In this document: piece after piece, positions 25,101 through 36,546 of the stretch
Layout: each line of letters opens with the position of its first letter
Position numbering within the stretch: position 1 is the stretch's first letter
Origin: Membranipora membranacea
Taxonomy: Eukaryota > Bryozoa > Gymnolaemata > Cheilostomatida > Membraniporidae
NCBI GenBank assembly: GCA_914767715.1
Contig: OU612073.1
Location: forward strand, 21,576,001 to 21,640,000
Direction: 5' to 3'
DNA: 64,000 nt
Notes under the pieces: model-generated
Told to the model about the DNA's origin: nothing
The model's input: the letters and a program-made list of their open reading frames with translations, nothing else
Database searches by the model: none
Made by a program: the position numbers and the translations under genes

Positions 25101-28100
25101 TGATAAACAGGCCATTAGCCACACCATCACATGCAATACTGAACCTGACGGGTACCATAGCGTCTTTCTGAGCGTACAGCTTGTTCATACCAGGTGAAAA
25201 CTACAGGATGTAGAAGAAAATTGAATTCTATTAAAATCATATTCACCATCAGAAGAGTCTCAAGGAGGTTGCCGCAAAAACCAACACCAAAATATAACAG
25301 GACGTTCCATTTGTGCAAAGGGATACCCATAGACATTTCAACTTATAAATGAGTATTTATATGTTTATGGGAATACCAGACCACTACACAATCCATAATA
25401 ACTCACTGTCCAAGCAGTCGCTTTAGTATCCTTCGTCTGTTTTCCAATGTCTAACTTAAAGTTGTAGCCTCCTGTGTAATGTGTACTGGAAAAAAGAAGG
25501 CAAGTCTTAACGAAGATGGTGAAGACTGTGATCAGTTTCATACTGGTGTCTGGTATGGCACTGACTAAGGATAGATGCTGATATGAGTGAGGAGATACAA
25601 ATAGCTCTATAATTTTTGACATCATCAACTGCAAACGTTTAGCTATTTTAAAGAATTTTGAGCTTCCGAAAATATTTGGAGCTACTATAGTAAACTCTGA
25701 TGTTCACTCGTATTGGGTCAATATAAGCTGTTACTGCTGATGTCATCATTTTGAAGCAGTTTTGACAGCAATATCAACATCACACTCGCTGTTATTGTAA
25801 ACAATAAGTAAAGTAGTTGAATCAAGACTATGGTGAGGCTTACTTGGAGGGTATTGCAGACATCGGGCTAGGTGACATTGAAGGCGGGGGAGGATGCATG
25901 ACTCCTGCACCACTGTCTGTGAAATTCATCTGAGCTGGGTTTAAGTGAGGCTCTGGAACTTGTCCCGAATAGTTTGTGAACTGAAAAAAAACAATCATAT
26001 TATCGATTAACTATTACACAAAAATGTAAATAATTTATTTATGATGTTGGTGGCCTATTTTGAGCCAGTGGCAAACTGATATTTGTCATATGGCTATGCA
26101 AGATGTTTGGTCCAACAATTTGGTCAATATTGTAATGAAGCCTCTTCTAGTGTGTCTTTTTCAAAGCTTCAATGACGTTTTAAAAAGCGTGTAAACTTGT
26201 ACCCTCTTAAACAGAACTTATCTAGCGCCCGTTTCAACCAACACCAAAACCAAAAATGGCCACGCTGCACGCTCTCAGCGGCGATCACCAACCCTAAGTC
26301 GGCACATGCTCGAGCAAGTTTGTGACAAAATTTTGACATAGTTTAATTTGTGGTATGAAATAAACCAATCATATTACAACTGTTGATGAAACATCGGAGG
26401 CTGTTTGGGCAGGCCCAGAGAACAAAGCAGTGAAGAGAGGCCAATATCCTATCAAGTCTTATCAATTACCATTCACATAAAGTAAACAGCCTTTGTAATG
26501 GTCTACCTTGAATAGAGTTACTCATCAATGCTATTTCATATACATTATTATGTATTTCGCAATTTCTCTAGACTGTGTTATAAAATGAAATTGCGCCATA
26601 CACTTCCATTTTACATTTTCAGGGGAGTAAATGTTAGCTTATGTTTAGTTCAGCTAGTTGAGTAGTCGAGGGGGGATGACTTGACGTTAGCCACCACTAA
26701 GTTTAGGGCAGCTGAAGGGGGAGTTTATATAGAGTAAAAAGGCTGAGTAAATGCTTGCTATTTCAAGCATGTGCATACAGCGAATTTTTCTTCTTGCGAA
26801 TCTTACTCCTCTATGGTACTAAATTACATAAAATGGTAAAATTTCTTTTCTCCCACAACCTCGTACATGTGAACTATTTTCCATTTTCGCTTGTGGCGAG
26901 AAACCTGACTTTGTCCAGTCAATTTGGAGCTATGAAATGCACCACTGGGGGTTGGACCCAAAAGGTTAGTTTTAGAAATTTCATGGTTAAAATATGATTA
27001 TGAGAATATATAATGCACAATATGCTGACTGACAACTATGCAATAAATGATGCACGCATCATCAGTATATCATACAAAAAGAGAAACTGAATACGAAATA
27101 ATCCAGACACTGTTACTGCAGACAAGCAGTCGGACCTCATGGAGTTGTTTAGTGCCTGATATGTAAACATGATGTAATATCCATCGTCTAAAATAAGATC
27201 TGAATATGAGCGATGTGACTGTAGTAGAATGTAAAGCCGAACCTACCCCAGTAGAGTTGGGAATCTGTTGAGAGTTCTTTCCTTCACACATGATAGAATA
27301 AGATTAAACAAATAAATAATATCACAGCTGATAGAGCACCAAGTTACCACCCTCACAAACGGGAGAGAATCAGAATACAGCACAACTAGATGGAATGGAA
27401 TATAGAGCACAAATGAAATCAATCCTGTCAAGCTCTGAACAATACAACATTCAAATACCATAAATAATCAACGGGCAAACATAGGCAGGTTCAATGACAG
27501 CGAATAACGCTGGCATGTTTGGACATGACTGAGCATAACCTGGTAATGTTGAATTAGCCAATCAGAGCGCAACATGTCACATGACAAAACTGAACATGCT
27601 CGGGCAGGATAGCGGCATGACATACAGCCTATTTTTCCTGCTTAGTGATTATAGAATTGATTGCTTAACATTAATACCAAGGGAGGAATGTGAAGCAATG
27701 ATATCAGCTGGAGCTGTGATATGGTCTGATCACTGAATTAGATTCTTCTCTTAGAATGGAAATAGTATCATAGCGTTATACGGTTAGGACACTAAACACA
27801 GGGACCCATCTGACTGTTATCTGATTGGCTGTCCCTAGTAGCATGAATAATTAGCCTGAGAAATTGTCTTGTTTACAAAATTGCAAACAGTAATTATACC
27901 CCATACAGTGCCGATGATTAGGGCATTTCTAGATTGCTACTGGGGACTGGCTATTTTTGCAAGCCCTTTGTTTTGCAAAAGAAAGCTAATGATGCTATTC
28001 CAGATATGGAATTCAATGGGTCTGATATAATGAGATATCCTGCAGCAGTATAAAGATACTGGTTAGTGATGTCAGAGGCTAGCGGCCTGTAGTGATCTGT

Positions 28101-31100
28101 CCAAACATGCCCAAACTACAAAACTGTGCTAACAAGTCTACAGTAACTAGATACTGGTAACTCCGGATGTTTCAGGGATGGTAGCAATGATTTCAGTCAG
28201 GAATGTGAGTTACGCTGCAGACTAATTTGATTTTTTAATTTGGTGGGATGTTTGCATAATAACATGCTCTGCAGAGTGAAATAATAAATAGCTGATAGAA
28301 AACCAGCTTCCGTTGCAAAATAAAGCAGTGTTGCAACACAAGTAAAAGTTCACTGTGTATGTATGTGTACCTTCTGAAAATAATCTAAAATCAAATATAG
28401 TTCAGCATACACATGCAGTGCTGCATTTGAATCAATCAACTAGCTTATTCCTAAAAGTTTACTATTTCTTTATTTTTTGGGACGTTTCTGTATGAATAAC
28501 AATCATTCAGGAAATCACTTGTGATAAAATAGTCTACCCACTGTGCAGGATTTGCTTGGATTTTTCCTCTCATTACTTCTACATTAATCTTACTTCATAT
28601 AGCCTAGGGTCCAATAATACACATTGTATGACCTTTTGTCAATGTCGTGAATGACCGCCCTTATTCAAAATGAAAGAAATTCTGGCTGACATTTTCTTCA
28701 CTACTTGGCAGTGAATATCTCTGCTCATGGGTATTTCCCAAACATGAGGCTACTTTTCCCAGAGTCTGACTGGAATACTCTCATACCTGGAGCAATATAG
28801 TAGGTGGCATGAATAGAAATCAATAGATATTGCAGTTTTAGTGCTCCCCTTGATTAACTTATAACACTCAAGAGCAGACAACTCCAGCAAAATCCTGCAT
28901 TGTTCTCAGACTTTTTCCCCTCCGGGGGGCCGTCGGACAGGGGGCAAAGTCTGGGGGGCTCAGACAAGTGATAAAACTATTTCTAATAATTTATACGAGT
29001 AGGAAATTTTTATATAGCAAGTTTCAAATGTTGAAGATATGAACATTTTATCATTAAGGCTGTTGCAAATTATTAATTGGTTGGCATCACTACTGACGGC
29101 TTACCCAAAAAAATAAATCAACTTATCGAGCATGGTGTTACGTGAAAATAAAATTTTGGCAAAATTTTCATTCTGGTAATTTAACTTCGAATGTGCCCTC
29201 AAATAATATAAACAATCAATAAACCTCACTTGTTGCATGCATTGGTGTGCTGCCAGTGCTCTTACTCTACAAATGTGCTCTAATATAATATATATCTTGT
29301 AATAAATGTGTTCTAATACATGCCGGAATTGCCCTAAATATTCATCCTAAAATCTTCTAAAACTATGATGGAAATAGATTGTTGTGCAAAAAAGGACCAC
29401 AGCAAACATTTTATATGCAGCTTGTACTCTGGCAAAGGATCCCAAGCTGCTGCTCCTCATAAGTTTTTTTATTTGGAGTTACGTGTTCATGCAAATGAAG
29501 AAAGTGGTATGATGTGACAAATTAATTGTCATTTCCACATTTCATTCATCAGGAAATATACTGGGTGTATTCCAAGACTTCGTCCAAGTTTTGCATCGAT
29601 AAAGGTTGGACATACATAGATAAACTTTTTTTGGTATTTCCAAAAATTTCTATTATATTATTTTATTATATAATAGTTTACATGGAGAAATATGAAATAT
29701 AATATTTTTATTTTTTCAATATCAACTATAAAATATTTCAATTTAACCCTCAGATACGAGAAGACATATTTTTTGCTTTCAAATATATTGCTTACAAAAT
29801 ATAAAACCTCAGATTTACGTCAACAATCCTTAGCCTATAGCATAGTTACACAGCAAATGTTTCAACTGAAAATTTCCAGTAAAATAATATCAAATATCTT
29901 TTAAGAAGGAATGGGACAGTGTTGAAGTTTGCCCAAAATAGATTTTATAATTCTAGTCGAGGCCAGAAGTTGTGTTCTTGTCATAAAAAAGAAGTCTTCT
30001 AGGAGGATTTAACTTACTTACTGGATACAAAATTGCCGGCAGGTTAGATATAATATAATACAATATGACTCATTATTAGAAGCAGATCTGACAAATATGA
30101 TTTGTAATTTTACTATGAAATCCAGATTCATACATTCCCAATAATATGATTCATCAACACTCAACAGTCATGAAAATATTGCCCGGCATGTATATCAAAA
30201 CAACAAAACATCTGGGTTGAACTCTACGGAACAGTGAGTGACAAATCAATACAAGATGGCGGTCAGAAACACTGAACCAAGAAGATGTGAAATTACCAAA
30301 TTTACCTATCTTTTTCTAAGCATGAAGCAACACGTCAGAGCCTAAACCAACCTACATAAAAGGACCACTCAAAATAAGAAGAGTAAAATCCGCTATCTTA
30401 TATGAATAATTTTATTGAACTCCTTTTACTCACGTACCTTGGCACATTGGATATATATATATATAATTGGACACCGTGCCACTCCCAAACCAGGGTTATC
30501 AACATCATACTATACCACATTCCAAACAAATTCAGCGAAAGAATACACACCCGGATGAAATTGATCAGAGACAGTCAGAAACAGAAATTGACTTAGCTGC
30601 CATTAGGCTAGCTCATCGGGTGTGAATTCTGAGACAGCAGTCGGAACACAACAGAGGATAAATCAAAACCTGACAAATTTTAACACGTTTTATCATATAA
30701 ATATCAGCAAACAACGAAAAATGAGAAGAAATATCAACAACCAGAAACACTGAAACAAACTTACAGTAAACACCGTCTGTTGAGTATTAGGCGAGGTGTT
30801 CTGTTGTTGTACTGATTGTAGGTTGAACTGATAGGCTTGTTGTTCTGATGTGACAGGTGAGCACTCCTGCTGACTTCCTATATACATATCAGTGTGCTGC
30901 TGCTCATTGCCCAAGTAGTAGCTCATATCAAACATTTGCAAGCTGAATACAGGCAATCGAGCAGAAATTAAGTAGATGAAAACTCTCTATTGGTAGCTGA
31001 CGGAAATCAGCACTGTGTACAACAAAGTCTTACGAGCAAATGATGAAATTTGTGATCATAAATTTGCAAGTCCAGACTTGTCCAAAACAACTGGATCCAT

Positions 31101-33025
31101 CACCATAGAAAAGGATTACTCATCATTTCGCAACATTTGGGCATGCCTAGACATGTTTCTTTCATAGGTGTGCACTACGGTCGATAATAACGCATCATTC
31201 ATAAGTCCCGCCCATTTATCAGATAATCAATCATCTTCCTTGTGCTTGTCTAAACTTGTTCATGTGTGACAGCTACGAAATAAAGGCACCTGTTGGTATA
31301 GTCATCCTGCATGCAAGTTCATACCCTAGCAGTGTAAGTATTTGCCGACAGACAGCCTAATATAGTGATATCAGTAGCTTGTTGACAACTAGTGATGTAA
31401 GCCTTAGAACAACTGTTGAAACTCTGGCAACCATCCAATGATCACAACAAAATTCTGAAATTGACATTATGTACAAATTATCTAGCACAAAGATATCAGA
31501 TCAGCACTGTTTGCAACATCGTTCTCGAAAATATAAACTGAATGTGAATTCAAACACTGGCAAAATAACGCAGTGGGTAGGCCAATATGCAAACTGAGTT
31601 GCAGTCATATTATTCAGAGAGAGTCAAGAGGCCAAGTATTCAAAATAAGATTGAGGGACACAAGAAAGGCAGACAAAAACTCACAATACTATTTTCAGAA
31701 GAAGAAAAGTCGCCTAGGTGGTGTCTGGGTGTTGTATTATGTTTCAGGAAAGCTAACCACTTTGTTGACCTCTTTTTTTCACTCTGCTCATGCCGAGAGT
31801 TGACCCACTGTACCAATAGTAAAAAATATCTGGAGCGTATTTCTGTTAGTGTGCTTTACCAACCCTAGAGATTTGGCTAGCGAGGGTGTGTTTTTACTCA
31901 GACCAAGTTGTATTTTCATGCGTAAGACTAATGATACTCTTACCATAGGAGTAGTGGGTATGATGAACTGATGCTGTGACAGCAGACCCTGTGACTGTAG
32001 AGATGACAGTCCTAGACTAGATTGCTGACTCTGCTGTGACATGTTCTGCTGACTTTGCTGTGACAGGAGAGTTGTAGGTATGAGTGTATCTATAGAGATC
32101 TCACATCTGGTAATTGTGTCCTCTCCACTCGTCTCGTATGTGTATGTAGGTTGGTGCTCAATTATTTTAGTGTACGTCCTGACAGATAAATGAATATTAA
32201 TGTACATTTATTATGAAAAGGCATACGGATGCAAAGTGATACGAAAAGCCAACATGGTTCTAACTTGAGCATTTGAGCCAATACTTGGTATGGGCACACA
32301 GTTGTTTTGATCCATATCTGACCCTGGTGGTTAATAGTTGTGCAGCTGTACCAGGCGGACTATGGGAACTGGAAAAACTAATAACTAATATTTGACAAAG
32401 TGACATTGCCCTTCAGGCGTATGATGTAATTCTAACAATGTCCGAATTTCAGTTGGCTATTTTTGGTCACTAGCGAGAGAGATGTGGTGATGTTTGATAT
32501 GAGGACTGCCTCATTAGCCATACACTATGTTTCCATATGTCGATGTCACATCGATTTGAGGGCTTATCGATACATGGGGATAGTATTTAGGTTAACTCAT
32601 GTTTGCATTGGTTCGCGTTTGTTCATTTGAATTGAGGCACAGCATTCAAACAAATTGGCAACATAGATGAATGGATAGCCACAAAGACTGCAACGCGGAT
32701 GGCCCGGGCCGCCCGGAGTTCTTTATCATTATGGAAATCCTAAGCATTATTCATTCAATTCGGGAGTGGACAACTCATTCGAAGCATTGGACCATAGTGC
32801 CTGTGTGAGCCCTCACCATAGACAAAGGACATAGCGTGTCTTCTCTATGGCGCTCACATTTAAATTGACTAGATTTAAATGTACTTACTCTCCGCCAGGC
32901 TCCTGTTTCAGTGTGTTGAATAGATGTGCGTAAGTATCCTGACTAAGCAGTTTGAGTGAGTCGTCAGCGTCACTATACTCATGCTGCTGCTGTGGGTTCT
33001 GTGAGTAAGAGGCCGAGGCAGCCAT
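19121..33025 (-). CDS. p53/p63/p73-family transcription factor with SAM domain (TA form)
   Basis: TA-form exons on the minus strand: 33025-32889, 32178-31944, 25980-25844, 25485-25407, 25200-25017, 24777-24561, 24295-24051, 23630-23438, 21045-20764, 20307-20205, 19822-19547 and 19270-19121, total 2238 nt, 745 aa, all phases consistent. Order of parts: acidic/hydrophobic activation motif [12 protein letters not shown] with LKQE after it; Gln-rich linker; DNA-binding domain about 170-355 ([13 protein letters not shown] to [11 protein letters not shown]); tetramerization core about 430-460 ([20 protein letters not shown]); Gln/Pro-rich linker; SAM domain about 570-630; basic Ser-rich tail. Zinc ligands equivalent to human C176, H179, C238 and C242 are present, as are R175, G245, R248, R249, R273 and R282. 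The cysteines equivalent to C135 and C141 are replaced ([12 protein letters not shown]). Architecture and best matches resemble p63/p73 rather than p53. Head-to-head with WRAP73. Confidence 0.95.
26730..26818. repeat. Dispersed repeat, copy A
   Basis: Shares diverged blocks with 45400-45513: AGTAAATG, GCTATTT..AGCATGTGCA, CAAAC/CGAATTTTTC..CTTGC, and CT.TATGGTA in the same order. It lies in a p53-family intron. Confidence 0.5.
28921..28965. repeat. Short GC-rich dispersed element, copy 2
   Basis: Near-identical to 305-350. Here the preceding bases (CAGACTTTTTCCCC) are partly complementary to the element's GGGGGCAAAGTCTG, so this copy could form a hairpin; copy 1 has a weaker version. Confidence 0.75.
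30765..30935 (-). CDS. Alternative, deltaN-like first coding exon of the p53-family gene
   Basis: An ORF starting at ATG 30935 ([20 protein letters not shown]) runs to a strong donor (ACT|GTAAGT) at 30765 in phase 0, so it can join the phase-0 exon at 25980 that carries the residues before the DNA-binding domain. It is Gln/Ser-rich and lacks the activation motif. Exon 2 (ends 31944) also finishes in phase 0, and joining exon 2 to the possible acceptor at 30942 would break the frame by one base. The exon therefore fits as an alternative start rather than an internal exon. The resulting protein would be 678 aa. The CAG before 30942 could accept an upstream non-coding exon. Vertebrate deltaNp63/p73 likewise start from an internal exon (established); transcription from here is inferred. 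Confidence 0.7.
31139..31158. promoter_or_regulatory. Perfect p53-family response element
   Basis: GGGCATGCCT AGACATGTTT: two decamers, each matching RRRCWWGYYY at all ten positions, with no spacer. It lies in the p53-family gene itself, about 203 bp upstream of ATG 30935. By base-probability arithmetic (equal base frequencies) a perfect spacerless 20-mer is expected about once per 17 Mb, so chance in this window is well under 1%. Binding is inferred. Confidence 0.75.
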
Positions 33026-33874
33026 ACTTCTATATATTTACTGTAACTCTCAAGCTGCTGGTGAATAAGAGAGAGAACAAGATCAACCCAGAGCCAAAGA
33101 AAGCAGTATCATTCATGTATGGCTTGTCCAATCATGCTCACAATGCCCTAAGTAAAAAAAGGCCAGTTTCAGCTTGAACTTGAGAATCATTTTATATATA
33201 GAGATACGATATAAATTATAATTATCCTGATTTTTACCAAGGTTGACTCACCCTAACAGCTAGAGACGTTATTGCAATATAATATTCAATAGTAGCCAGT
33301 TGAGTCTTAAAATAGTCTGAGTCTCACATTAGTGTACAGTTAATATATATTTATATCTAATATGTATATACATACATATGTGTTTATTTATATATTTGTG
33401 TTTGCAGAATTACCTATAAAAATAACAGGAGACAGGGATTAGCCCAAAACTGGACCTCTAATGATGATAAATCCATTTTCAATCGATCATTCGCTCAGAC
33501 ACAACCAGATTTGCACCGAAATAATTGTTGTAGAGCAGAAAAAAATTTTAGCTGGCAATTCAACACACCGTGCTGCGGTGTTGATTGCGGTGTGAGACAA
33601 AATTATCACGATGTAGCATGAATTATAATAGTGGTGAGTGGTGACCTTTTTGCGGTGATAACTACACAGGGTAAGGATATACTTACTCTGTGATAACTAC
33701 CTGCATAGACCTGAACTAAAACACAGCGACTAGAAAGAGAGCTGTCCATTACTGATCAAGGAAGTCAAGTAGAAGCTATGAGATGGCCTGTGACACTGGA
33801 GAAAATCCATCAATATTAGAGCCCATATATTTTAGCATACAAAGAACATGATTTGTATTTGTTGAACCCTGAAA

Positions 33875-33970
33875 ATGGCAGAGCTGAGTGATTTAAAGTA
33901 TTTACGGAGCATATGTGACCCTGATGTGCTGGGGAAAGTTCTCTTCTCTGCGCTTGGGCCTACATATCAG
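33875..33970 (+). CDS. Candidate orphan first exon in the divergent promoter
   Basis: ATG at 33875 opens 32 codons (begins MAELSDLKYLRSICDP, ends ALGPTYQ) running into CAG|GTGTGT at 33970 in phase 0. Composition looks protein-like. It does not match the start of WRAP73, whose conserved N-terminus begins at 36547, and the two cannot be joined in frame at the visible acceptor. No later exon was found. It may be a separate short gene, an alternative 5' exon or chance. Confidence 0.3.
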
Positions 33971-34522
33971 GTGTGTTAAACGCTGTATAACCATGCCCCC
34001 TTTCCACCAAGAGATTGGTTGTTCGACCAAGGTCTGATAGAATTGGTGTATTAAACAAAGTTATAGGAATTTAAATCACTATATATCCTTTAAATCAAGA
34101 TATACCCACCAAGTTCATTCAAGCAATATCTAGAGCATTGGTGTTCAATTACATGGGCAAATGAGGTGGAAGCGAACAGGTTGGGTTTGACCATGGTTGG
34201 CTTTTTTGTTGAGTTTAACTCATGGACTCAACTTTCTTACCCGATTTATTCCGAATAGATGCAATTACAAAACTGACCCAAAACAAAATCCAATAAAAAA
34301 TCTTATCTATATATATACTGTTTCGCTGGTGTTCAAGGGGAAAACTTATGAGAGAATTGTAACCACAGATCCAGAGCACAACCATGCATCAGAACCTTCC
34401 ATCCTATATACATCCCATATAGGCATAAATACATGGTGTTATTATGAACAAAACCAAAAAGCAAGAAAAAGTCAATTATTGTTGTTAATATTTTGGTACA
34501 CATTTTCAATAGTTTATTGGAA

Positions 34523-34555
34523 CAATGAACTCCCTCTAGAAGAGGGAGTTCATTG
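34523..34555. repeat. Perfect 15-bp-arm hairpin
   Basis: CAATGAACTCCCTCT, spacer AGA, then its exact reverse complement. ATTGGAACAA flanks it on both sides as a direct repeat, reminiscent of an insertion-site duplication. Confidence 0.85.
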
Positions 34556-35404
34556 ATTGGAACAAAACCAGCTGGCCGTTGAACAAAAAGTTCAGGACAA
34601 CCCTCGGTGCAAGCCATAAAGCATTTACGGCTAAGAGTTGTATTTCAAGATAGATATATGTTAGATTTGGGTTCACAGTGACTGATTCTTCAATATAATA
34701 ACATTTTACTTTGCTCTCAGTGGAAACTGTGTGAAAATTGAGCCAAGTATATTGCCTGTTTTACAGAGTGCCTCTCATTTGCTAACTTGTGATTTTTGAC
34801 AACTTTTATTGTATGTTTCAATAACAAAAATTTGAATTTACCTTTTTCCTAACATTTGCCTACTTCATTGTACAGTACAGTGTAACGTACAGTTCATAGT
34901 CTGTCGTGTCAGCCCAAGGTGTAAAAGTAAAGTGCCCTTTACTCTGCGGTCAAACCGATGAACTCCCTTTAATTGGTCAAGCAGACCAAGCATTATTATC
35001 GTAATGTGAACCTACAACTAGTTGATATATATACATCTTACACATCGATGCACATCCTATTTTGATTTTTGGGCCTGCTGGCTTGTATGAGTTGATACAA
35101 CTAGTTACCTAACCTTCATCGCGAGCAGCATAACACTCGTACAAAGCCATGTTAATGCATGTCGCAAGAACTATCTTGAGCCCCTCCCTACCCTAGACGG
35201 AACTATCCTGTCCAGTCCTTATTATCTGCATACTATAATTGAAAAGCTTAGCCCTTCACAAAACTGTGTAGGAGCACCACAAGGCAGGTTTCAAGTTCAA
35301 TTCTTGCGGTTCCAGTGGTCTATTTTTTTTTTAACTTTTATTTGCTATTCAATGCCCTTTCGGGCCAATGAGAATATGCTTACATAAGATTCATCACATC
35401 TATT

Positions 35405-35565
35405 TAGCGCACTCCTGTACAAGGTAGGAGTGGGCAAGCTAGGCTATTGTTCGGAAATCTCACCTCCTTTAGCAGAATGGGAAGTGACCGGAATTCGAGC
35501 CTGCAACTCTCAGATCGAGAAGCCCGAATCCTAACCACTACGCCACCATTTCTGGTCAACCGAGG
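35405..35565 (-). mobile_element. tRNA-derived SINE between the p53-family gene and WRAP73
   Basis: The minus strand reads GTGGCGTAGTGGTTAGGATT (A-box region) and, about 35 bp on, GGCTCGAATTCC (B-box-like), followed by a tail ending in an inverted repeat (CACTCCTAC..GTAGGAGTG type). The tRNA-like part resembles a class with the arm GGGCTTCTCGATCTGAG, but it lacks a convincing acceptor stem, so it is called a SINE and not a functional tRNA. Confidence 0.75.
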
Positions 35566-36546
35566 AACTTGACTACGGGACTTGTACAAACTACAGAAGG
35601 CTTGAAATGAGTGTGTACACACACACATATATATGTATTTGCCTGTTGGTTCAGTTGTTTTTTTTATATCCATTACATCAGATTAGTAGACATCCAGCCT
35701 GATGTTGCTGAGCTATACTACTATAGTTACTATAGCCTACTTATTAATCATTGTACAGTACAATTGATTAGTGCAGTAGCATCCAGACAGACAACCATCT
35801 CAGGTCGTGCTCTGTGCATATCTGCATCTACTTCTTTCTAGCAAAGTTTATCATGATTGAAATGAGTGGTGAGTTGAGTGGCTGATAGATAGATATATAT
35901 ATATATATAAATAAATAAGACTCAAAAGGATGGAGCTATGCAATTGAATTAATGAGTACCAAACTGCAGTGACTCACCGTTATGAAATAGCAAAAATCCC
36001 TAAGACCATTGACTCATTAGTTGGCCTGCTTCTCTGTGGCTTCCTTTAATCAGTTTCATTCATTTGACAGTGCTCTTGCCGCCTCTTGCTCTTGTTACTT
36101 TCTTCTTCTCCACAAGGTTACTTGTCTGGACTTGTCTGAACCGGAAATAACCAACACATGGAAATGAGTGGGTGGTGCTAAAAATGTAAACATAGGATCA
36201 TTACACAACATCAGGGAACTTATACTGTTTCTCACATCACTTATAACCACAAGTCTGATTTGACATAAATTAAATACACAACAAATTGCATACAATAAGT
36301 ACTTAATATATTAATGATGGTTCAACTAAGACATAAACCAAATTGTATTTTTAATGAGGAATAATATTGAATTTTAGGGAGTGATTAATTCCAAAGTGAA
36401 ACCAAAGCATCAAAGTGAAACTACATAAAGCTTGTGTTTTCAAAAAAATTATTTTTGCTAAGATTCTTTCAAATGCAACTGCTTACGAACCTTTAGTGGT
36501 GACCTTTTCTTGGATTTCTGCTAGTCTTTGGTCCAACCAAACTGCA

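Larger units (their letters stand above)
25981..30764 (-). other. Large intron of the p53-family gene
   Basis: 4.8 kb between the deltaN-like exon and the exon at 25980. No coding exon was supported. It contains the second copy of the GC-rich element (28921-28965), one copy of a dispersed repeat (about 26730-26818), an isolated response half-site AAACATGCCC near 28103-28112, and AT-rich tracts around 29640-29700. Confidence 0.55.
33026..36546. other. Head-to-head promoter region, p53-family gene / WRAP73
   Basis: 3.5 kb separating the two start codons of a divergent gene pair. It contains a candidate short first exon (33875-33970), a perfect hairpin (34523-34555), a tRNA-type SINE (about 35405-35565) and (TA)n tracts at about 35890. 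A pyrimidine-rich TTCTGCTAG at about 36517-36525 could be an acceptor for a spliced WRAP73 5' UTR. No TATA/initiator arrangement was confidently placed. Confidence 0.6.

Noticed and set aside
30942-30942. Treating the 30765-30942 exon as an ordinary internal exon after exon 2
   Set aside because: Exon 2 ends in phase 0 while this acceptor needs two bases carried over, so the frame would break. An alternative first exon fits better, although an unseen exon cannot be excluded.
31587-31868. Plus-strand 93-codon ORF in a p53-family intron with a faint Tudor/Spindlin-like pattern ([17 protein letters not shown])
   Set aside because: Similarity is too weak, its start and end lack structure, and no neighbouring exons were found. 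At most a decayed transposon fragment.
31944-32207. Extension of exon 2 of the p53-family gene into a longer ORF (past 31944)
   Set aside because: The ATG|GTAAGA donor at 31944 is strong, and the downstream residues have no family resemblance.
35404-35673. Minus-strand 89-codon ORF
   Set aside because: It reads through the tRNA-derived SINE and has no protein-like features.
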